Below are positions 1 through 5,667 of a DNA stretch of 5,667 nt, piece by piece (the first letter of the stretch is position 1; the number at the start of each line of letters is the position of its first letter). Location: the NCBI GenBank assembly GCA_030831725.1, contig JAURKN010000244.1:1-5667 (forward strand), written 5' to 3'. A program made the position numbers and the translations under genes. Under the pieces are notes generated by a model. That model did no database searches. It was not told where the DNA came from and saw only the letters and a program-made list of their open reading frames with translations. The stretch comes from Ferruginibacter sp. Lineage in GTDB: Bacteria; Bacteroidota; Bacteroidia; Chitinophagales; Chitinophagaceae.

Positions 1-524
1 TCACGGTTATCCGCGACGGGAAACAAAAGAAAATCGAAGCTGAGTTGCAATTGAAAAAGAGAGTGACCCGCAAAACCATCGTCATTGCAGAACGCAATAT
101 TCAAGGTATGCCTTTCCCTCATAGTGACAGACCTCTCCCACCTTTGCCACCTTATGTAGGAAATGAGGGCGAAATCATCATGGAAAACATCATAGGCGAC
201 GACATGAACCTAAACAACATGGATGTTCAAGTTCAAGTTTCAAAAAAACCGAAAATCGGACTTAAAATCAAAGATATCAATGAAGGTAATGGAGTTGAAG
301 TGTTGGAGGTTGTTGAAAATTCAGCCGCCGCATCTGCAGGCATTTTGGAAGAGGATATTATTACCGGAATCAATGGTAAATCTGTGAACAATACCGATGA
401 GGCACGTGAACAGCTCAAAGCGGCAGAACAAAGCTCAAGCTTCAATGTGGATCTTTTGAGAAAAGGAAAAAAGATGTCTGTCAAGATAATGATACCCAAA
501 AAATTAAAGACCGCTGATTTGTAA
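1..524 (+). CDS. PDZ-domain protein, C-terminal part (5' end outside window)
   Basis: The reading frame is open to the left edge (first full codon at 3, stop TAA at 522), so the TTG at 45 is not the real start. About 173 residues are visible. The first residues (VIRDGKQKKIEAEL) look like the last two strands of a first PDZ domain. Next comes a linker of about 60 residues with a proline-rich patch (PLPPLPPY, about nt 132-155). A second, complete PDZ domain runs from about nt 250 to 500. It has the peptide-binding loop as IGLKI, the helix segment with SAAASAGI, and the D-x-I-x-x-I-N-G turn (DIITGING). Such tandem-PDZ proteins in Bacteroidota are usually exported and sit in the cell envelope; this is family knowledge, since the signal peptide would be outside the window. 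A protease domain upstream (DegP/HtrA type) cannot be excluded. The gene converges on the SRAP gene with a 6-base gap and probably uses the terminator at 568-603. Confidence 0.85.
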   Translation, partial: TVIRDGKQKKIEAELQLKKRVTRKTIVIAERNIQGMPFPHSDRPLPPLPPYVGNEGEIIMENIIGDDMNLNNMDVQVQVSKKPKIGLKIKDINEGNGVEVLEVVENSAAASAGILEEDIITGINGKSVNNTDEAREQLKAAEQSSSFNVDLLRKGKKMSVKIMIPKKLKTADL

Positions 525-535
525 TTCAAATCAGC
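513..535 (-). terminator. Perfect inverted repeat over both stop codons of a convergent pair; possible terminator of the SRAP gene
   Basis: The arms GCTGATTTG (513-521) and CAAATCAGC (527-535) are perfectly complementary over 9 bp with a 5-base loop TAATT. The stop codon of the PDZ gene (522-524) is in the loop, and that of the SRAP gene (complement of 531-533) is in the right arm. Read on the minus strand, the hairpin is followed by GG and then a T-rich stretch (TCTTTAATTTTTT), which is compatible with a weak intrinsic terminator for the SRAP transcript. On the plus strand no T-run follows directly. The repeat is seen in the sequence; the terminator role is inferred. Confidence 0.45.
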
Positions 536-1250
536 TCGCCCACAATTCGGGATAGGTTACTTTTTCTAAAACCTCGGGAACATCAGTTTCCGAGGTTTTT
601 TTTGATATTAATTTTCCAATGGTATATGCATCCATCTCATCCTCTGGGTATGGAGAAAAAAATTGTTGAATGTCAACCTTTTTCATTTCAGGGTCGAGCC
701 AGGATGTATAATGGGATTCCGGTATGATCAAGGGCATTCTCATTTTTATGTTGTGTATCCTTTTCATCAAAGGATTGGCTTCGGTAGTGATGATCGAAAA
801 ACTGTTGATACACTCTCCTGTTGTTTTATCCACCCAGGAAGATGAGATTCCTCCGAAACAAAACAAAGGCTGGTTTTTCAAAAAAACGAAATGAGGATAT
901 TTTTTACCACCGAAATCCATCCATTCAAAAAATCCAGTTGCGGGAATCAGGCATCTCTGTTCCAGGATGGATGATCGAAATGAAGGTTTATCAAAAATGG
1001 TTTCCGATCTGGCATTCAGTGTTTGTGTTCTCAACGTTTTAGTTTCTTCCATATTTCTAACCCAATGTGGAACAAGCCCCCATCGGTGATATTGAATTTT
1101 TCCTTCTGTTTGTTGGCTAAATACGGGTATTTCAGGAAAAGCAAATCCATCAACATGATAAAAAGGCCTCCAACCATCTTCAGGCCAATCGCTTTTCAGA
1201 TGATTTTCGATTACCGCTTTTTCTTTTGTGATGGAAAAATGAAAACACAT
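531..1250 (-). CDS. SRAP-domain protein (YedK/HMCES family, abasic-site DNA-protein crosslinker)
   Basis: This is a complete gene of 239 residues, close to the roughly 220 of E. coli YedK. Members of this family protect abasic sites in single-stranded DNA at replication forks by forming a thiazolidine crosslink through Cys2, after the initiator Met is removed. All signature parts are present: Cys2 (MCFHF), Asn79 in LNARSET, Glu109 in IPATGFFEW, and His166 in the IHN...RMPLII block. The segments RWGLVPHW (56-63), PSFR (89-92) and ITTEANP (154-160) also match the family. The start at 1250 is fixed because Cys must be residue 2. Upstream on the minus strand is a TACCTTTG element (1274-1281) but no clear Shine-Dalgarno site. 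The gene is a single transcription unit, divergent from the kinase gene and convergent with the PDZ gene. Its codons for residues 218-228 also form the terminator hairpin of the opposite strand. I see no LexA-type operator. Confidence 0.95.
   Translation of the reverse strand: MCFHFSITKEKAVIENHLKSDWPEDGWRPFYHVDGFAFPEIPVFSQQTEGKIQYHRWGLVPHWVRNMEETKTLRTQTLNARSETIFDKPSFRSSILEQRCLIPATGFFEWMDFGGKKYPHFVFLKNQPLFCFGGISSSWVDKTTGECINSFSIITTEANPLMKRIHNIKMRMPLIIPESHYTSWLDPEMKKVDIQQFFSPYPEDEMDAYTIGKLISKKTSETDVPEVLEKVTYPELWAS
568..603 (+). terminator. Strong intrinsic terminator of the PDZ gene, inside the SRAP coding sequence
   Basis: The left arm AAAACCTCGGGAAC (568-581) pairs with the right arm GTTTCCGAGGTTTT (586-599) over 14 bp with a single G-T wobble and a four-base loop ATCA. 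The T-run at 596-603 completes a classic rho-independent terminator reading on the plus strand. It lies 44 bases after the stop codon of the PDZ gene and within the antisense of SRAP residues 218-228. On the minus strand the hairpin is followed by only four T and then AGAAAAAG, so it should act mainly in one direction and spare the SRAP transcript. Confidence 0.8.
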
Positions 1251-1273
1251 GGAACAGTCCGATTTGATGCACC

Positions 1274-1281
1274 CAAAGGTA
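1274..1281 (-). promoter_or_regulatory. Candidate Bacteroidota -7 element for the SRAP gene
   Basis: Read on the minus strand this is TACCTTTG, an exact match to the Bacteroidota -7 consensus TAnnTTTG, ending 23 bases before the SRAP start codon. No good -33 TTTG is found at the usual 19-21 base spacing; the only nearby TTG (minus strand, 1294-1296) is too close. The rest of the divergent intergenic region (1251-1327) holds no convincing operator. On the plus strand only imperfect candidates for the kinase operon are seen (TACATTTC at 1310-1317 and TCAATTTG at 1293-1300). Confidence 0.35.
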
Positions 1282-1327
1282 ATGTTAGCGTGTCAATTTG
1301 CTTTACTTTTACATTTCAGATTCGAGT

Positions 1328-2773
1328 ATGACAAATATCCATCAACAGATTGGTGATCTCTTCCATTCTTTCAGCAAAGAAAACATTTCAACGATTGAAA
1401 AGCTGCCTCAAAGCGGTAGCGACAGAACCTATTTTAGAATTCACTGTGAGAATGGAAATCGTTTCATAGCCACCTGCAATTCGAATATCGCCGAAAATCA
1501 AACGTTTCACTACTTCAGCGATCATTTCAAATCGAAAGGCATCCCCGTTCCGGATGTGCTTGCCATAAATGATCATAAAGACATTTACATACAGTCCGAT
1601 CTCGGAGACCAGACGTTATTACATAAACTGGAAAGTGAAGGATATACCGATTCCGTTTTTGAATCGTTTCAAAAAAGTCTGAGCGGTCTTGCCATGCTAC
1701 AAACCATGGGTGATCAAGGGTTGGATTACAGCAAATGCATCACCAGTCAGCATTTCGGGCAGCAAGCGATCATGAGCGACATGTTGTATTTCAAGTACTA
1801 TTTCTTGGATACATTAAAGCTACCTTACGACAAAGAGAAACTCTATCAGGAAATGGAATCCCTAAGCCATTCATTGATGGCTCCTGCTTTTCAATATTTC
1901 ATGTTTCGCGATTTTCAGAGCCGAAATATCATGATCGTTGATAAGGATGTTTACTTCATCGACTTTCAAGGTGGAATGAAAGGTGCGCTGCAATACGATG
2001 TCGCATCTTTGCTTTGGCAAGCCAAAGCCAACTTGAGTGATGAATGGAAAGAAAAACTGCTCAATCATTATTTGGTTGAAATCAGGAAGTATATCAATGC
2101 CGAATTCAGCAACGATGAGTTTTATGATGTTTACAAAGGATATGTGCTGATTCGTTTATTGCAGGTGCTTGGTGCATATGGGTTCAGAGGTTTGTTCGAG
2201 CGGAAAGCTCATTTTTTAACGAGCATTCCACTGGCCTTGAAAAATCTGAAACATTTCATAGCCATACATCCAATCGATCCGAATTTGACTGTGCTACATC
2301 AATTGCTGCATCGCATCACCGAAAATGACATCATCGAAAGATTCGAAAATACAAAGGCCAATGAGAAAACGCCGCTGAAAGTCCGAATCAACAGTTTTTC
2401 GTATATCCGTAATGGTTATCCTGAAGATCCGACAAAAAACGGAGGTGGTTTTGTTTTCGATTGCAGAGGCATACTCAATCCCGGTAGAATTGAAGCATAT
2501 AAAAAACAATCCGGACTCGACAAACCAGTGAAAACATTTCTGGAAGAACAAACCAAAATGCCCGAATTCCTCAACAGCATCTATCAGATAGTCGATATCG
2601 CTGTAGAAAATTATTTGTCAAGAGATTTTGAAAGTCTAGAAATCAATTTCGGTTGCACAGGCGGTCAACACAGAAGTGTTTATGCAGCAGAAGCCGTAAA
2701 TCGACATCTGAAAAATAAATTTTCCGTTAAAACAGAAATCAATCATCTGAATCGTGAACAATGGGTAAAATAA
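1328..2773 (+). CDS. AmgK-like sugar kinase fused to a RapZ C-terminal domain
   Basis: The protein has 481 residues from the ATG at 1328. The in-frame TTG at 1298 would add ten residues with no family match, so ATG is preferred. Residues 1 to about 315 form an aminoglycoside-phosphotransferase-type kinase closest in motifs to AmgK, the anomeric kinase that makes MurNAc/GlcNAc 1-phosphate. These motifs are GSDRTYFRI (30-38), SDLGDQTLL (90-98), the catalytic loop FRDFQSRN (Asp195, Asn200), the metal-binding IDFQ (Asp212) and YDVASLL (223-229). In the catalytic loop the usual His two positions before Asp is Phe193. After a short linker, residues about 350-475 match the RapZ C-terminal domain: FDCRGILNP (377-385), GLDKPV..FLE (396-406) and GCTGGQHRSV (442-451). 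The P-loop ATPase half of RapZ is absent. The gene overlaps the nucleotidyltransferase gene by 13 bases, so the two are probably co-transcribed. Substrate assignment to MurNAc/GlcNAc is inferred from motifs and the neighbour; other sugar or choline kinases share the fold. Confidence 0.88.
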   Translation: MTNIHQQIGDLFHSFSKENISTIEKLPQSGSDRTYFRIHCENGNRFIATCNSNIAENQTFHYFSDHFKSKGIPVPDVLAINDHKDIYIQSDLGDQTLLHKLESEGYTDSVFESFQKSLSGLAMLQTMGDQGLDYSKCITSQHFGQQAIMSDMLYFKYYFLDTLKLPYDKEKLYQEMESLSHSLMAPAFQYFMFRDFQSRNIMIVDKDVYFIDFQGGMKGALQYDVASLLWQAKANLSDEWKEKLLNHYLVEIRKYINAEFSNDEFYDVYKGYVLIRLLQVLGAYGFRGLFERKAHFLTSIPLALKNLKHFIAIHPIDPNLTVLHQLLHRITENDIIERFENTKANEKTPLKVRINSFSYIRNGYPEDPTKNGGGFVFDCRGILNPGRIEAYKKQSGLDKPVKTFLEEQTKMPEFLNSIYQIVDIAVENYLSRDFESLEINFGCTGGQHRSVYAAEAVNRHLKNKFSVKTEINHLNREQWVK

Positions 2774-3510
2774 ATTCCGATATGGTTGCCATGATTTTTG
2801 CCGCTGGATTGGGGACCCGATTCAAACCATGGACAGACGAGCATCCTAAGGCTCTTGCCAGGGTTCATGATAAGCCATTGCTTCAACACAATATCGAATA
2901 TCTAAAACAGTATGGTATTAAGCAAATCATCGTAAATGTCCATCATTTTGCCGACCAAGTCATTGATGCTTTGAAAGCAAACTCAGGATGGGGTATGGAA
3001 TTTAAAATCAGTGATGAAAGAGACGAATTGTTGGAAACGGGTGGCGGACTTATCAAAGCAAGAAATCACATCCCTGCAGGTCAACGTTTTATGACCATCA
3101 ATGCAGACATTTTGACCGACATACCATTGGATGAAATGCTGGACTTTCACAAAAAGCAAAATGCATGGATCACATTGGCTGTAACAGAAAGGCCTTCCAC
3201 CCGTAATCTGCTTTTTGACGAAAACAATATCCTATGTGGATGGGAGAACCGAAGCACGGGCGAGAAAAAAATTAAGGTAGAAAAAGAAAACCTCAAGCCT
3301 ATGTCTTACAGCTGTGTCGCTATTTTTGAATCTGAAGTGTTAGACATGATGCCGCAACAGGGAAAATTCTCACTCACCGATACTTTTCTAGATTTGGCTC
3401 ATAGTGGAAGAATACTGGGATTCAACCACACCGGTGGACGTTTTGTAGATGTAGGCAAACCTGAAAGTGTGGCTGTGGCTGAAGCCATGTTCCCTGAAAT
3501 CAGGGATTAG
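2761..3510 (+). CDS. MurU-like sugar-1-phosphate nucleotidyltransferase
   Basis: This is a GT-A-fold NTP transferase of 249 residues. It has the nucleotide-binding loop GLGTRFKPWT (16-25), the PKAL motif (29-32), LLETGGG (90-96), the metal-binding NAD (114-116) and a C-terminal DVGKPE (230-235). LLETGGG and the short length without a left-handed beta-helix fit MurU, which makes UDP-MurNAc from MurNAc-1-phosphate and UTP in peptidoglycan recycling. LicC-type or other hexose-1-phosphate transferases remain possible. The ATG at 2761 overlaps the kinase gene by 13 bases. The ATG at 2782 (MVAMIFAAG) lies 8 bases after the kinase stop and begins where most family members begin, so it may be the true start; neither has a clear ribosome binding site. 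The cytosolic product would take the sugar phosphate made by the kinase encoded just upstream. The 3' end overlaps the convergent receptor gene by 11 bases. Confidence 0.9.
   Translation: MGKINSDMVAMIFAAGLGTRFKPWTDEHPKALARVHDKPLLQHNIEYLKQYGIKQIIVNVHHFADQVIDALKANSGWGMEFKISDERDELLETGGGLIKARNHIPAGQRFMTINADILTDIPLDEMLDFHKKQNAWITLAVTERPSTRNLLFDENNILCGWENRSTGEKKIKVEKENLKPMSYSCVAIFESEVLDMMPQQGKFSLTDTFLDLAHSGRILGFNHTGGRFVDVGKPESVAVAEAMFPEIRD
3491..3506. repeat. Inverted repeat at the overlapping convergent gene ends
   Basis: TCCCTGA (3491-3497) and TCAGGGA (3500-3506) are perfectly complementary. As a hairpin this gives about 6 bp with a four-base loop. It contains the stop codon of the receptor gene (complement of 3500-3502) and ends one base before that of the nucleotidyltransferase (3508-3510). 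On the plus strand only a weak T-rich tail follows (ATTAGCATTTT), and none follows on the minus strand. It may be a weak bidirectional transcription barrier; no better terminator is seen at this junction. Confidence 0.4.
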
Positions 3511-5667
3511 CATTTTCGGTAGCCCCCTCGAATCCGTTCTTTTTTTCCTCCTTGGGCTTGATGCCAAAATTGTATCGGAAAGTTAAACCGACTCTTCTGG
3601 TGTCGTTGATTCTGTTTCCCTCAATCTGTTGTTGATTCCTGTTGAAATTGAATGTGACTCTGTTTGTACGCAACACATCACTGACGGACAAGATAAGATT
3701 CGCTTTTCTTTTCAAAATGCTTTTATTTGCCGAAAGAAACATACCTCCGAAAGTCTCCAACTCATAAAACTGCTGCAACCCTTTCGATCTTAAAAATCCT
3801 TGCATGCTCAGCGTGAGTGTCTTCGAATATTTGTATTCGTGAAAAGTGAAAAAAGTAAAACTTCCTCTGTCGTAATTGAATGGCTGTCCCTGAAAAAAAC
3901 CTCTATATGCGTTGAAATTATATAATCCTCCTACATAAAAGAAATATTTACCTCCTGGAGGAATCCCTGCGATCAATCGGGCGTATGTTTCCTTGTTCTT
4001 CCCAAGGTTATCGAATGTTCTATATGCGATTTTAGTTTGATCATCCTGATAAATCACACTGCTGAAAATATCTTTTGTCTGGTTGACACCTATCGATGCT
4101 ACAGGTATGTCATTGAAGGTCACGCTCAGTTCGTAATTGTTGGTGAACTGTGGTCTCAGAGATGGATTTCCTTGTTCATACAAAAATTGGTCTATGAATT
4201 TTGGAAAGGGATTCAATGCTTCATAGTATGGTCGCCTTATGGTTCTTCTTATGGTTCCACTGGCTACAAGCATCTGCCCGAACATTTTGAACAATTTGTG
4301 TTTGATGAACAGGTAAGGAAAAACATCGTTCCTACGGATGGAAAAGGAAGTGTCTCTTGGAACTCTCTGTACTCCACGGATATCGGTGTGTTCAAAGCGG
4401 AGCCCTGGTTTGATGATGAAGCCGAGAATGGTTTTGGAAGCCTGAAGATATGCTGCATGTAGATTATCGTTGAAAGCATATGTGTTTGTCTGAAATGCGT
4501 CTACAAATCGGGTTCCGGTATCCTTGTAATAAAGCGATTCATTTTCACTTCTTCCAAAATAAAGCTTGAATCCGGTTTCCAGGGTTATTCCTCCCTTTAA
4601 TTTCAAGGTAAGATCGGAATTGACTGAGAGATGATTTTTATCTGTTTTGTTGTTACCGTCGCCTTTCAGAATCACACCTACCGGAAAAGGAACCTCGTTG
4701 ACATACTCCTGTTGGTTTCGGAAATGATTCATCGTGTATTCAACCACGTTATTCCATTCGCTTCCGGATGTGTCGAATTTATATTTAAGGGTTGCGGTAT
4801 TGGACCAGTAATAAGATTGATTTTTATTTCCGATACTCGATAGATTGTTTCCGACAAAACCCTCCGTTCCTATTTTACCGAATGTGAGGTTGTTGCTAGC
4901 GTTGCTGCTGTTGTCGTTTGAAGTGAGACGTGTGTCGAAGCCGATCGTGATGCCATTCGAGAAAGTACGGTCTGTTCCTCCGTTAAAATAATGAGAAAGG
5001 GAAGGATATGTGGTATAGGATTGCTGGTTGATGAGCAGACTGTCTGTGGCAAAACCTCTGATGGAATTGAGTTGTTCGAAGCTGTTTTTCTTTGTGAACT
5101 GATAGTTTGAATAATAATTCCACTTGTCGCCCTGATGATTGAATGTAACGCCAGCTGTACCTGTGGCATAAACGCCCTGAAAATAAGCCACGTTCACACT
5201 TCCGTTGTTTCCGAGTTTCACTCCTTTTTTAAGAACGATGTTTAGAATTCCTCCGCTGCTGGAAGCATCATATTTGGCTGAAGGATTACGAAGCACTTCT
5301 ATTTTCTGGATGCTGTTTGCCGGCAGACTTTTCAAGAGTGCGCTAAGATCCGCACTGCTCATTTTTATTTCTCTTCCGTTGATTTGGATAGAGGCTGGCG
5401 TGGTGCTATTGAGGTAGACGTTTCCATCCTGATCTATGATAGCGCCTGGTGTTTTCTCCAGTACTTCAAATGCGTTGGTGCTGCTCGAAGCTATGCTGGT
5501 CGCGTCTACGATAGTTTTATCATCTTCCTCTTTGATCAATGGTTTTTTAGATCGCACGACCACAGCTTGCATGGCGTCATCGTTCTGAAGCATGATGATG
5601 TTTCTGGAGATGCTTACTGAATCGGTAGATAAGGTAAGATTCACCGTTTTTTTGCCTGCTGCAGTGA
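3500..5667 (-). CDS. TonB-dependent-receptor-type outer-membrane beta-barrel protein (N-terminus outside window)
   Basis: The frame is open to the right edge. The GTG at 5642-5644 is only an internal valine codon, preceded in frame by TAAGKKT. About 721 residues are visible; positions here count from that valine. Residues 1-25 resemble the end of a carboxypeptidase-regulatory-like domain, followed by MQAVVVRSKKPLI (25-37), the usual passage to the plug. The plug (about 40-140) has EVLEKTPG, DQDGNVYLN, IQINGRE and NPSAKYDASSSGG..NIVLKKG. Residues from about 145 to 694 are alternating, aromatic-rich strands of the barrel, with Asn/Ser-rich loops such as the one near nt 4890-4930, and the last strand is VGLTFRYNF. 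A charged 20-residue tail (KPKEEKKNG...) follows. The family (outer-membrane beta-barrel of the TonB receptor superfamily) imports or secretes varied ligands across the outer membrane; the ligand here is unknown. No SusD-like partner is in view. The gene converges on and overlaps the nucleotidyltransferase gene. Confidence 0.9.
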   Translation of the reverse strand, partial: TAAGKKTVNLTLSTDSVSISRNIIMLQNDDAMQAVVVRSKKPLIKEEDDKTIVDATSIASSSTNAFEVLEKTPGAIIDQDGNVYLNSTTPASIQINGREIKMSSADLSALLKSLPANSIQKIEVLRNPSAKYDASSSGGILNIVLKKGVKLGNNGSVNVAYFQGVYATGTAGVTFNHQGDKWNYYSNYQFTKKNSFEQLNSIRGFATDSLLINQQSYTTYPSLSHYFNGGTDRTFSNGITIGFDTRLTSNDNSSNASNNLTFGKIGTEGFVGNNLSSIGNKNQSYYWSNTATLKYKFDTSGSEWNNVVEYTMNHFRNQQEYVNEVPFPVGVILKGDGNNKTDKNHLSVNSDLTLKLKGGITLETGFKLYFGRSENESLYYKDTGTRFVDAFQTNTYAFNDNLHAAYLQASKTILGFIIKPGLRFEHTDIRGVQRVPRDTSFSIRRNDVFPYLFIKHKLFKMFGQMLVASGTIRRTIRRPYYEALNPFPKFIDQFLYEQGNPSLRPQFTNNYELSVTFNDIPVASIGVNQTKDIFSSVIYQDDQTKIAYRTFDNLGKNKETYARLIAGIPPGGKYFFYVGGLYNFNAYRGFFQGQPFNYDRGSFTFFTFHEYKYSKTLTLSMQGFLRSKGLQQFYELETFGGMFLSANKSILKRKANLILSVSDVLRTNRVTFNFNRNQQQIEGNRINDTRRVGLTFRYNFGIKPKEEKKNGFEGATENANP

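Noticed and set aside
233..529. 98-codon open frame on the minus strand, opposite the second PDZ domain
   Set aside because: It is antisense to a conserved PDZ domain and its hydrophobic pattern is a mirror effect of the coding strand.
1293..1317. Plus-strand promoter for the kinase operon (TCAATTTG or TACATTTC)
   Set aside because: Each has one mismatch to TAnnTTTG and no -33 TTTG at the proper spacing, so I do not list either as a separate feature.
1023..1331. 102-codon open frame on the plus strand antisense to the SRAP gene
   Set aside because: It overlaps the well-supported SRAP N-terminus and the kinase start, and its product has no family-like motif.
3514..3546. T-run at 3540-3546 as a terminator of the nucleotidyltransferase gene
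   Set aside because: The only stem before it is TTCG/CGAA of four base pairs with a large loop, too weak and too far from the T-run.
4037..4462. 141-codon open frame on the plus strand within the receptor gene
   Set aside because: It lies fully antisense to barrel strands with clear family features, shows no recognisable domain, and has no promoter or ribosome binding site.
5642..5644. GTG as the start codon of the receptor gene
   Set aside because: The frame stays open to the window edge, and the preceding residues continue a regulatory-like domain, so this is an internal valine.
1..5667. CRISPR array, insertion sequence, tRNA or rRNA gene, phage or defence system
   Set aside because: No direct repeats of spacer type, no transposase motifs or terminal repeats, and no RNA-gene-like structures were found; coding sequence fills nearly all of the window.

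Overview
The window looks like chromosome of a Bacteroidota bacterium. The evidence is an AT-rich sequence, an outer-membrane beta-barrel receptor of the TonB-dependent type with the plug signature usual in that phylum (NPSAKYD...GG.LNI), start codons without clear Shine-Dalgarno sequences, a TAnnTTTG-like -7 promoter element, and a kinase/RapZ-C fusion that I associate with this phylum. The order within the phylum cannot be read from the window.

Layout, left to right. (1) At 1-524 (+) is the C-terminal end of a protein with PDZ domains, whose start lies outside the window. (2) At 531-1250 (-) is a complete SRAP-domain (YedK/HMCES type) abasic-site DNA-protein crosslinking protein, convergent with the PDZ gene and only 6 bases from it. 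(3) A 77-base divergent intergenic region (1251-1327) follows. (4) At 1328-2773 (+) is an AmgK-like sugar kinase fused to a RapZ C-terminal domain. (5) At 2761-3510 (+) is a MurU-like sugar-1-phosphate nucleotidyltransferase that overlaps the kinase gene. (6) From 3500 to the right edge (-) is a TonB-dependent-receptor-type outer-membrane protein, open at its N-terminus and overlapping the tail of the nucleotidyltransferase gene by 11 bases. There is no gene-free stretch over 300 bases.

Genes 4 and 5 form a clear two-gene unit. A kinase resembling the anomeric MurNAc/GlcNAc kinase AmgK would make sugar-1-phosphate, and a MurU-like enzyme would convert it to UDP-sugar. This is the peptidoglycan-recycling shortcut that bypasses early de novo UDP-MurNAc synthesis. 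The most interesting item is the C-terminal domain of the kinase. It matches the part of E. coli RapZ that senses glucosamine-6-phosphate and binds sRNA, but it lacks RapZ's P-loop ATPase half and its basic RNA-binding tail. This suggests that an amino-sugar-phosphate sensor was attached directly to a cell-wall-sugar kinase.

Both convergent junctions are very tight and carry perfect inverted repeats over the stop codons. A strong intrinsic terminator for the PDZ gene lies inside the coding sequence of the SRAP gene.
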